NCBI GenBank assembly: GCA_011371515.1
Contig: DRQE01000152.1
Location: 1-6,100 of the forward strand
DNA: 6,100 bases
Direction: 5' to 3'
Source: Deltaproteobacteria bacterium
Lineage (GTDB): Bacteria > Desulfobacterota > GWC2-55-46 > DRQE01
Numbering within the stretch: the stretch's first letter is position 1; each line of letters opens with the position of its first letter. Shown piece by piece: positions 1 to 4,935 of this stretch. A program made the position numbers and the translations under genes. The notes beneath the pieces were generated by a model. That model did not search any database and was not told where the DNA came from. It was given only the letters and a program-made list of their open reading frames with translations.

Positions 1-62
1 ACTATCTCTGCAGCCACGAGCTCTCCTGCCGATGTGGCTGCTGTGGTTACTTCGTTTGCCAT
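1..62 (-). CDS. Probable major capsid protein, N-terminal 20 codons only
   Basis: Only the start of this gene is in the window; it runs off the left edge. The visible peptide is MANEVTTAATSAGELVAAEI, polar at first and then helical, a style common at the N-terminus of phage coat proteins but not diagnostic. The ATG at 62 is preceded by GGAGGTGA (73-80), which is also the end and stop codon of the upstream scaffold-like gene; the spacing to the ATG is rather long at about 12 nt. Identification as major capsid protein rests mainly on gene order: terminase, portal, scaffold, then coat is the usual order in tailed phages. A decoration protein or other head protein remains possible. Confidence 0.6.
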   Translation of the reverse strand, partial: MANEVTTAATSAGELVAAEI

Positions 63-72
63 GGGTTAAACT

Positions 73-648
73 TCACCTCCCTTTGAACTTTCTTCTTCTT
101 GCCTCTACGAAAGGGTTTGCCACATCCCTGAACCTGTAGAGACGACCACCGGCATGGATGTCCACACCCTCCTTGAGGTATCTGTGGAGGTCTTCTGCAG
201 GCATATTCCTCCACACCGCAGGGTCTGAAAGGTCGTAATGGGGGCTGGGTTCTTTAGGGCCTGCCCCGTAAGAGCCTCCACCGCCATGGGTCGTGCGCAG
301 ATGGTGGGGTCTTCTGGAAAGCCACAGGCTCACATACTCCTCGAGTGCCACCCCATCCTGCCCCCTGACCCTCGGACTACCCTTCTCGTCGAGTTCAACA
401 TCCTTTGAGAGAAGCTCCACCACCTCGTCGGGGTCCACCACATTGAAGCGGCTTACCGTGCGCAGTATGTCTGCCTTCTTCTTTTCTTCCCTCAACTGAA
501 GGAGCTCGTTTTTAAGCTCTTCCATCTCTTCAGGGGCTGCCTGCTTGAGAGCCTTCTGAAAAGCCCTTCTGTAGGCATCGTCTATAAGCTGCTGGACCTT
601 TGCCTGCTGCTGGGGTGTGAACTCAACCCTTTCTTCCGTTGTCTCCAT
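73..648 (-). CDS. Phage capsid scaffolding protein (probable)
   Basis: This 191-aa protein probably directs assembly of the coat protein into a procapsid and then leaves the shell or is cleaved. Residues 11-60 are strongly helical and charged, with a coiled-coil-like Glu/Leu/Lys stretch at about 40-58. Residues 72-112 form a second helical section, followed by a Gly-rich linker (121-130) and a basic C-terminal tail ending RRRKFKGR. An acidic coiled coil with a basic C-terminus, placed just before the coat gene, is the scaffolding pattern known from P22-like phages. No protease motif was seen. The ATG at 648 has an excellent AAGGAGG five bases upstream. The gene follows a 76-nt gap that can fold, and its last codons supply the ribosome site of the next gene. 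The family assignment is by architecture and position, not by a recognised motif. Confidence 0.65.
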   Translation of the reverse strand: METTEERVEFTPQQQAKVQQLIDDAYRRAFQKALKQAAPEEMEELKNELLQLREEKKKADILRTVSRFNVVDPDEVVELLSKDVELDEKGSPRVRGQDGVALEEYVSLWLSRRPHHLRTTHGGGGSYGAGPKEPSPHYDLSDPAVWRNMPAEDLHRYLKEGVDIHAGGRLYRFRDVANPFVEARRRKFKGR

Positions 649-664
649 TGCTACCTCCTTATAG

Positions 665-720
665 TTATTCCCCCCTTTCGGGCTCCACCTTTCCGGGGGT
701 TGAGAAAGAGGAGCCCTTCA
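665..720 (-). other. Structured intergenic leader, possible H-type pseudoknot, ahead of the scaffold gene
   Basis: On the minus strand GGGCTCC (710-716) is the exact complement of GGAGCCC (680-686), a 7-bp stem. Its loop holds CCCCC (695-699), which can pair with the G run at 670-675 beyond the stem. The two pairings interlock as in an H-type pseudoknot. A competing small hairpin, CCC-GAAA-GGG, uses some of the same bases. No U-tract follows, so it does not look like a terminator. The structure lies between the 91-aa gene and the AAGGAGG site of the scaffold gene, and could stabilise or help translate the scaffold/coat message. Confidence 0.4.
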
Positions 721-724
721 AACT

Positions 725-1000
725 TTAAAGAAGCCCTCTCTTCTCGCCTGAAAGAAACTGGCAAACCCTCTTCTCATCGAGCAGCGCCCTTACCACCATG
801 GTGCATATGGCAGCCCTGTCGCTGAAGGAAAGACGCTGCCAGCCTTCTCTACCCATCTTTCCTATAATCTTGAGAATAGAGTTTCTTGCCTCTTCAAGAA
901 GCCTGCGGTTGAAGAGATAACAGAGCCGTGGGTCAACCCCCTTAACAGAGGCTGCCACAGCCTGTGCGCCCTCAACTGCCTTCTTTTCCATGTAGTCCAT
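725..1000 (-). CDS. Small helical protein between portal and scaffold, function unknown
   Basis: A 91-aa protein that I do not recognise. It looks all-helical, with Arg/Leu-rich segments at about 24-50 (LCYLFNRRLLEEARNSILKI) and 56-83, no signal peptide and no membrane segment. The ATG at 1000 lies inside the end of the portal gene, giving a 29-nt overlap, and is preceded by GGAGGAG (1005-1011) at good spacing. A second ATG three codons later is placed less well. The overlap suggests translational coupling to the portal. Its place between portal and scaffold fits a small head-assembly accessory protein, but nothing in the sequence proves that role. Confidence 0.65.
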   Translation of the reverse strand: MDYMEKKAVEGAQAVAASVKGVDPRLCYLFNRRLLEEARNSILKIIGKMGREGWQRLSFSDRAAICTMVVRALLDEKRVCQFLSGEKRGLL

Positions 1001-2330
1001 CTATCTCCTCCAGTATCTTTCTTCTAATCTCTATGGGTATCTTTGGCAGAACCACATCTATGAGCCTTTTTTCCACTTCTTTGCGGAATGTTCGGGACTC
1101 AAGCCCAAGGCTTATAGCCTTTATCGCCCGCTCGAGTTCTCTATCCAGATCCTTTATGGAGAACTCATCCGGATAGTCCACCGTACCGTCGAACCTTTTT
1201 GCCTGCCAGCGTGCCCAGAGCCTCAAGACCTCTCTTTCTGCCTCTTCGAGGTTGTCTGCCTTCTCGCTCAATACTGCATGTAGCTGTTGATGTTCGAGCT
1301 CAAGTGCCACTCCACTCTGGGGCTGGCTTCTCTCCTCTGTTGCCCTTATACCGCCGAGTTTTGCTATACGGTGTATCTCTGCTATGTCCTGCCTTACCCA
1401 CTCGCGTATCTCGGAAAGAGACGAGTGGGGTGCCTCAAGCCAGTAGGGCCGTGCGTTGGGCTCAGAGGGGTCGAACTGGAGGATGTTTCTGGGCCCTATC
1501 TCCTTTTCCTCCATGGACCCCTTCTCATAGGGTATGGCAAGCATGGGAAAGGCAGTGTTCTCTATGATTTCACGGGCATCGCTACAGAGATAATAGATGT
1601 TTCTGTTTATGTCTGCTATGTCCTGTATGTCTGACAAACCCAGCATCCTTATCCCGCTCTTTTTGTTGTAAAGCGTTACAATGGGCACCTCACCCAGTGT
1701 GTGTCTGCCGCTGTCCAAGAGCTCAACACCCTCTTCCCCTGTCTTCCAGAGCTGCCAGCCTGTGCGGGTCCATATCCTGTAGAGCCCGTCTTCCTCCCGT
1801 ATCTTCACCATATCGAGAACGGCTCTGCCCGAAGGAAGCCTCAGGAAACGCCAGTCGAGAAGATTCTCGGGGGTTATAAGCACAAGATAGGGCCTTAAAC
1901 CACCCCTTATCTCTTCAGCAAGGGTCTGGGCAGTAACCCTTGGCTTGTCCACCACTATGGAGACCCTTCCATAAATACTTGCAAACCGCTGTGCCTCGCG
2001 CATGAAACGGGCAAGGCTTGAGCCTTCAAGGTCACAATCGTCAAGAAAGGCGGAAAACAGGGGGTCCTTGGAGAGGCTGCCAAAGTCCCTCTTCGGTGGC
2101 TTCCTGAACAGATGAGAGACCATTATGTCCACTATGGGTCCACAGTAGTTGTAGTAGTATGCGGTGGCTTTCCTTCGGTTGTAGTTCTCTGTGGACTCGA
2201 AGGGATGCTTCAGAAGATAGCCTCCTTCCCTGTAAAGCCTGCCACCAAAGTAGCTTCTTAAAAAGAACTCCCACTCCGCCACACATGCCTCATACAGGGG
2301 ATGAACCCTTTCAAGCTCTTCTTTCGTCAT
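972..2330 (-). CDS. Phage portal protein
   Basis: The portal is the dodecameric ring at one capsid vertex through which DNA is packaged and released; it docks the terminase and later the connector proteins. The 452-aa reading has portal-like features: an N-terminal ENYNRRKATAYYYNY segment followed by IVDIMVSHLFRKPP (about 48-79), a central mixed alpha/beta part with LITPENLLDWRF (151-162), and a C-terminal part with GLSDIQDIADINRNIYYLCSD (231-251) and SGVALELEHQQLHAVLSEKA (339-358), which corresponds to the stem/wing helices. Its length is nearer to HK97- and SPP1-type portals than to the long P22 portal. I chose the ATG at 2330 because GAGGAG lies 10 nt upstream; an in-frame GTG at 2363 would add 11 residues but has no ribosome site. 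The gene directly follows the large terminase gene, as expected. The exact portal subfamily (possibly DUF4055-like) is uncertain. Confidence 0.85.
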   Translation of the reverse strand: MTKEELERVHPLYEACVAEWEFFLRSYFGGRLYREGGYLLKHPFESTENYNRRKATAYYYNYCGPIVDIMVSHLFRKPPKRDFGSLSKDPLFSAFLDDCDLEGSSLARFMREAQRFASIYGRVSIVVDKPRVTAQTLAEEIRGGLRPYLVLITPENLLDWRFLRLPSGRAVLDMVKIREEDGLYRIWTRTGWQLWKTGEEGVELLDSGRHTLGEVPIVTLYNKKSGIRMLGLSDIQDIADINRNIYYLCSDAREIIENTAFPMLAIPYEKGSMEEKEIGPRNILQFDPSEPNARPYWLEAPHSSLSEIREWVRQDIAEIHRIAKLGGIRATEERSQPQSGVALELEHQQLHAVLSEKADNLEEAEREVLRLWARWQAKRFDGTVDYPDEFSIKDLDRELERAIKAISLGLESRTFRKEVEKRLIDVVLPKIPIEIRRKILEEIDGLHGKEGS

Positions 2331-2340
2331 ACAGGACACA

Positions 2341-2348
2341 CTCCTCTT
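2341..2348 (-). promoter_or_regulatory. Ribosome binding site that fixes the portal start
   Basis: AAAGAGGAG-type sequence, with GAGGAG at 2341-2346, lies 10 nt before the ATG at 2330. The alternative GTG at 2363 has no purine-rich site before it, so the shorter reading is preferred. Confidence 0.6.
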
Positions 2349-2376
2349 TGAAAAACATATCACCGAATATCATGTT

Positions 2377-3633
2377 TTACTTGTAGAACAGCCTGTTTAC
2401 TGCCCTTTTTATCCTTACAGGAAACTCCTTTGCTATGAAGTATCCCAGCGCATCCGATGCATGGGTCCTTTCGTTGTCTGTCTTGTCTATGTCTGTTGAG
2501 TCCTTCTGCCATGTTACGGTTTCAAGGTCTCTTCTTAAGTGCCTGCACCGTGGATGATGGGTGAGTCTTACTTCTCCACGGGTGTTACAGAGCATGGAGT
2601 TTACCGCATTGACCCTGTCCTTTACGGGAGGGTTCTGCCGGGGTATGCGCTGGGCTGTAAAGCCCATCTCATGGAGCAGTGCATAGTCGCTTTTGCCAGC
2701 GGTGGAGCGTCTTCCGCCCGTGGCATCGCCGTATACGATTATGCCCTTTTTGTGGTCACCGTAGCGTCTCAAGACCTCCCTTGCCATCTCCACAGTGGAA
2801 GTACCCCTCTTTACCACCTCATCTATTACCCACACCTTTTTGCCATCGCTCTGGCAGATGAGCCACACACAGGGGTCCACATTGAAGTCACAACAGAGGA
2901 TAAGCGGTAGTCCCTGCTCTATCTCTATAGATGGGTCCTGATGGGTCTCTGCGCTGTAAGGATAGTAGACCCTTCCCACTGCCCCTTCGAAACTTGCCTG
3001 ATATTCCTGCCTGAAGGTTTTGGGATCGAGCACCCTTCGGGCTGCCTCTATCTCCTGTGGTGGAAGGATGTCCTCCGAGAACCATGTATAAAAGCCCCAG
3101 TCAGGGTCTGCGCCTCTTCGGGCATAGTCTGCAAGGTCTTTGTAGTGGTTGAGCCCCTCTGGCACGCCTATGAACCAGCACCAGCCCTGTCTGTCCGAGA
3201 GTGCGGGCCTTACATGTGCCTGCCATGTCTCTGGCTTCATGTTTGCGTATTCATCGAGCACGCAACCATCCCATGGTATGCCCTCTATTCGCTCTGGTCT
3301 GTCGAGCCCCACCACCCAGAGCTCGGAACCCATGGTGGTTACTATACAGAGCTCCGTCTCGTAGACCCTCTTTATCCAGCGCGGGGGCACAAGGGCTTTG
3401 AGGTCTTTCCAGAAGATTCTCTTTGCCTGCTCACGGGTGGGTGCAGCGGCAAAGTAGCGTGGGTCCTGCCATGGCTTCTTCTCGGCAAGTGCCACGACGA
3501 GCCTTCTCTTTGCAAGCTCTGTCTTGCCACTTCTTCTGCCTGCAGGCACCACCTTGAACCTCTTATTCTCCGTCCACAGGCGTCTCTGTTCCGGATGATA
3601 CCGTAAGGTGTTCCATCTGCTTGGTAGCTTCAT
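2377..3633 (-). CDS. terL: Terminase large subunit (packaging ATPase/nuclease)
   Basis: This 418-aa protein pumps DNA into the procapsid through the portal and cuts the concatemer. The N-terminal ATPase domain has Walker A AGRRSGKT (31-38), Walker B CVLDEYA (124-130, with D127 and E128 catalytic) and a coupling-motif region GVPEGLNHY (156-164). The C-terminal RNase H-like nuclease has its three expected acidic residues: D249 in CCDFNVDP, D303 in YGDATGG and D394 in HASDALGYF. Length and layout are normal for a compact TerL. The usual Thr/Ser of the coupling motif is Val here. The ATG at 3633 has GAGGAG four bases upstream and gives the usual distance of about 30 residues to Walker A; it lies 71 nt inside the small terminase gene. 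All key residues are present, so it should be active. Confidence 0.93.
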   Translation of the reverse strand: MKLPSRWNTLRYHPEQRRLWTENKRFKVVPAGRRSGKTELAKRRLVVALAEKKPWQDPRYFAAAPTREQAKRIFWKDLKALVPPRWIKRVYETELCIVTTMGSELWVVGLDRPERIEGIPWDGCVLDEYANMKPETWQAHVRPALSDRQGWCWFIGVPEGLNHYKDLADYARRGADPDWGFYTWFSEDILPPQEIEAARRVLDPKTFRQEYQASFEGAVGRVYYPYSAETHQDPSIEIEQGLPLILCCDFNVDPCVWLICQSDGKKVWVIDEVVKRGTSTVEMAREVLRRYGDHKKGIIVYGDATGGRRSTAGKSDYALLHEMGFTAQRIPRQNPPVKDRVNAVNSMLCNTRGEVRLTHHPRCRHLRRDLETVTWQKDSTDIDKTDNERTHASDALGYFIAKEFPVRIKRAVNRLFYK

Positions 3634-3985
3634 ATAGCTCCTCTTCTGTAATAGAGTCTTCCTTCGGGTCTATCTTCCATACCTCTTTTTCACCCTTTAT
3701 GACACTCAGGAGCACATCGCCTGCTATCTTTGCGAGCTTGAGCTCCTTTTCGTCACCCCTGTTAAGCCCTGCCGAGAGTCTCTTTTTTACCTCCTGCCAG
3801 AGCCTTCTGTGTTCTCTGAGAACAGAGCCCGCACCCTTCTGCTCTACCTCTCTTTTCCAGCCCTCTTTGCGTATCTTCGTGCGTATGGTTCTGGGGCTGC
3901 AGTGGTATAGCTCTGCAAGCTCTTCCACAGTGAACCCCCTTGAGTAGTCCTCTCTCAGTCGAGCCCAGTCTATTCTGCGTCTCAT
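3563..3985 (-). CDS. terS: Terminase small subunit (probable)
   Basis: The small subunit recognises the packaging site and hands DNA to TerL. The 140-aa protein begins with a basic segment and a helix-turn-helix at about residues 17-44 (FTVEELAELYHCSPRTIRTK, then IRKEGW), typical of small terminases. Charged helices at 57-103 fit the oligomerisation domain, and the C-terminal tail is acidic and Ser/Thr-rich (107-140), the part that often binds TerL. The ATG at 3985 overlaps the stop of the preceding gene (ATGA), with GAGGAG just upstream. The last 71 nt are shared with the start of TerL in another frame. Position directly before TerL strengthens the call; sequence alone would say only a phage HTH protein. 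Confidence 0.85.
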   Translation of the reverse strand: MRRRIDWARLREDYSRGFTVEELAELYHCSPRTIRTKIRKEGWKREVEQKGAGSVLREHRRLWQEVKKRLSAGLNRGDEKELKLAKIAGDVLLSVIKGEKEVWKIDPKEDSITEEELYEATKQMEHLTVSSGTETPVDGE

Positions 3986-4164
3986 ATCTCCTCAAGCCCA
4001 TCATGGTCCACACATCTTTTGAGCGGATAGAGGCTCAAGAATGTCTTGAGGCATTCCCGACACATCTCTGGCTCACGCAGGAGCACCTTCTCTCTACCCC
4101 TTGGGTGATACCTCCTCCAGTCCTCGAGTTCTCCAATACGGGTGAAATAATCGTAGTTTGCCAT
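3982..4164 (-). CDS. Small protein with possible zinc knuckle, half-HNH-like
   Basis: A 60-aa protein, first gene of the packaging block. Its N-terminal half is aromatic and basic (YDYFTRIGELEDWRRYHPRG). Residues 35-54 contain C-x2-C, then C-x2-H twelve residues later (C35, C38, C51, H54), a spacing that could hold one zinc ion. The REPEMCRECL and CVDHD segments resemble the first half of a phage HNH endonuclease, but the protein stops six residues after the His, so the later N and H of an HNH site are missing. The start at 4164 is chosen over an ATG at 4179 because GGAGGTGATT (4168-4177) sits before it at ideal spacing. Its stop overlaps the TerS start by four bases, so the two are probably co-translated. 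Function is not known; HNH enzymes next to terminases assist packaging in some phages. Confidence 0.65.
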   Translation of the reverse strand: MANYDYFTRIGELEDWRRYHPRGREKVLLREPEMCRECLKTFLSLYPLKRCVDHDGLEEI

Positions 4165-4167
4165 ACC

Positions 4168-4177
4168 AATCACCTCC
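4168..4177 (-). promoter_or_regulatory. Strong ribosome binding site opening the packaging operon
   Basis: GGAGGTGATT is a near-perfect match to the 16S anti-Shine-Dalgarno and lies just before the ATG at 4164. It rules out the upstream ATG at 4179, which overlaps it. Confidence 0.75.
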
Positions 4178-4183
4178 ATTTGT

Positions 4184-4195
4184 TTGTAAATACAA
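4184..4195. repeat. Short inverted repeat TTGTA-2-TACAA
   Basis: A 12-bp perfect dyad about 7 bp upstream of the ribosome site of the 60-aa gene. It could be an operator half-site pair or chance in AT-rich DNA. Confidence 0.3.
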
Positions 4196-4200
4196 CCAAG

Positions 4201-4221
4201 ACACCCTATGGTGTATTTTTT
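4201..4221. repeat. Dyad ACACC-CTAT-GGTGT with a T run on the plus strand
   Basis: Arms at 4201-4205 and 4210-4214 with a 4-base centre, followed on the plus strand by six T (4216-4221). It could be a weak plus-strand terminator that blocks antisense transcription, or an operator in the leader of the packaging operon. The stem is only 5 bp. Confidence 0.35.
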
Positions 4222-4284
4222 CTACCCCTAATCCTGTAAGTTTTTGTTTTGAAAGGAAAAATTTGGCTTTTTTATTCTACCCCT
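4220..4284. repeat. 10-bp direct repeat pair in the AT-rich spacer
   Basis: TTCTACCCCT occurs at 4220-4229 and again at 4275-4284 (AGGGGTAGAA on the coding strand), with start points 55 bp apart and A/T-rich flanks. A 9-bp copy lies at 4093-4101 inside the 60-aa gene and may be chance. These could be binding sites for the HTH regulator encoded upstream. Confidence 0.4.
4274..4279 (-). promoter_or_regulatory. Possible late-promoter -10 box without a -35
   Basis: TAGAAT matches the TATAAT consensus at five of six bases and lies between the terminator and the packaging operon. At 17 bp upstream the sequence is TTTTTG, a poor -35, as expected if an activator is needed. This is a weak call. Confidence 0.25.
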
Positions 4285-4297
4285 GCGGCAGGAAGAC

Positions 4298-4325
4298 AAA
4301 AAAAAGCACACCCTTCGGGGTGTGC
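4298..4325 (-). terminator. Rho-independent terminator after the regulator operon
   Basis: A perfect 8-bp stem, GCACACCC with GGGTGTGC (4306-4313 and 4318-4325), closes a 4-base loop that reads CGAA on the minus strand. On that strand it is followed by eight T. It lies 42 nt after the stop of the 57-aa gene and separates the regulator block from the packaging block. On the plus strand only a short T run follows, so it acts mainly on minus-strand transcripts. Confidence 0.85.
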
Positions 4326-4367
4326 CTTTATGTGTGTGGAGGTGGGAGCCTTAAGACAGGCGAGGTA

Positions 4368-4541
4368 TCAGGGGTCTCTGGTGAGCCAGTTGTAGCCGTT
4401 TCTCGTCTCATCGGAGAGGGGTTCTACGGTGCCATTCCTGAACCCTTCAAGAATATCTCCCATGGACTGATACTGCCTTATGGTCTTGTAATCGAGCCAT
4501 GAGAGCTCTGGCGGGCTATCTGCCCTTTCAACCTCTGGCAC
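4368..4541 (-). CDS. Small unknown protein downstream of the HTH regulator
   Basis: I do not recognise this protein. The most likely reading starts at the GTG at 4541, which has AGGAG about 10 nt upstream and overlaps the end of the regulator gene by 14 nt, giving 57 aa. A longer reading from an ATG at 4616 would share 89 nt with the regulator, and its first 25 residues look like a frame-shifted copy of the regulator's basic C-terminus, so I reject it. The visible protein is acidic and polar with several aromatic residues (LSWLDYKTIRQYQSMGDILE), probably one short helical unit, with no Cys pairs or membrane segment. It is the last gene before the terminator, so it is likely co-expressed with the regulator and may be its partner. 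Confidence 0.5.
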   Translation of the reverse strand: MPEVERADSPPELSWLDYKTIRQYQSMGDILEGFRNGTVEPLSDETRNGYNWLTRDP

Positions 4542-4800
4542 CTTTCTTCTTCTCCTGTGTCCTTGAAGACGCAATCTTCTTTTCTGCCCTGTAAAGTATC
4601 TCATAAGCCCTCCCAAGGGATATTCTGTGGCTTTCTGCTATCAATTTCATGTGGGTGTTCCAGTAATGATACTCCACAAAGACCGCCCTCTCACGGGGTG
4701 TAAGATGCGCAAGGGGCCAGAGAATCTCCCTCAACTCACTGCCCTCGCTTTTAAGCTCTCCATAGAAAGAATCGGGGTCAACCCTTGTTGGCCCACTCAC
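4528..4800 (-). CDS. HTH regulator with sigma-70 region 4-like domain
   Basis: A 90-aa protein whose residues 31-76 follow the sigma-70 region 4 pattern: AHLTPRERAVFVEYHYWN, then an IAESHRISLGRAYEILYRAE helix-turn-helix. There is no region 2, so it is not a full sigma factor. Stand-alone proteins of this type (RinA/ArpU-like late regulators, for example) often lie just before terminase genes in phages and turn on late transcription; a DNA-binding packaging accessory is an alternative. The C-terminal tail is very basic (EKKKGAR). The start is the GTG at 4800, with a G-rich, imperfect ribosome site (AAAGGGGGGAT) a few bases before it. It is the first gene after a consensus promoter, with a leader of about 80 nt. 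Exact family not established. Confidence 0.65.
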   Translation of the reverse strand: MSGPTRVDPDSFYGELKSEGSELREILWPLAHLTPRERAVFVEYHYWNTHMKLIAESHRISLGRAYEILYRAEKKIASSRTQEKKKGARG

Positions 4801-4888
4801 CGATGATCCCCCCTTTGTGCTTTTTTAAACCATAAGCAGAAAGGACAAATTACAAACAGAAACCCTTTATTCAACTTAAGGTGTAAAT

Positions 4889-4917
4889 ATTATACAGTTT
4901 TTGTGGGATTTTGTCAA
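4889..4917 (-). promoter_or_regulatory. Consensus sigma-70 promoter
   Basis: The -35 box TTGACA (4912-4917) and -10 box TATAAT (4889-4894) are both perfect and are separated by exactly 17 bp. The start of transcription would be near 4882, giving a leader of about 80 nt to the regulator GTG at 4800. It lies between the DUF3108 stop and the phage block. No clear operator dyad overlaps it, so it could be constitutive and strong. Confidence 0.88.
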
Positions 4918-4935
4918 GAAGTTTTGCAAGTCCTT

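Noticed and set aside
1199..1634. Plus-strand frames of 115-122 codons opposite the portal gene
   Set aside because: Shadows of the portal reading frame, with no supporting motifs or ribosome sites.
2941..3606. Plus-strand open frame of 221 codons opposite the large terminase
   Set aside because: Antisense to a gene with all terminase motifs; the translation is Cys/His/Pro-rich in the manner of a shadow frame.
4528..4560. Programmed frameshift joining the regulator to the 57-aa protein at an A/G-rich stretch
   Set aside because: Joining the frames needs a +1 shift with no rare codon or stop at the slip point; the -1 shift leads to a different frame that soon stops. Two separate genes are simpler.
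4542..4616. N-terminal extension of the 57-aa protein from an ATG at 4616
   Set aside because: These 75 bases encode the basic C-terminus of the regulator in the other frame and give an Arg-rich peptide typical of a shadow; the GTG at 4541 has a better-placed ribosome site.
4825..4833. Two-codon leader open frame (ATG GTT TAA) in the regulator leader
   Set aside because: No ribosome site precedes it, and such tiny frames occur by chance.
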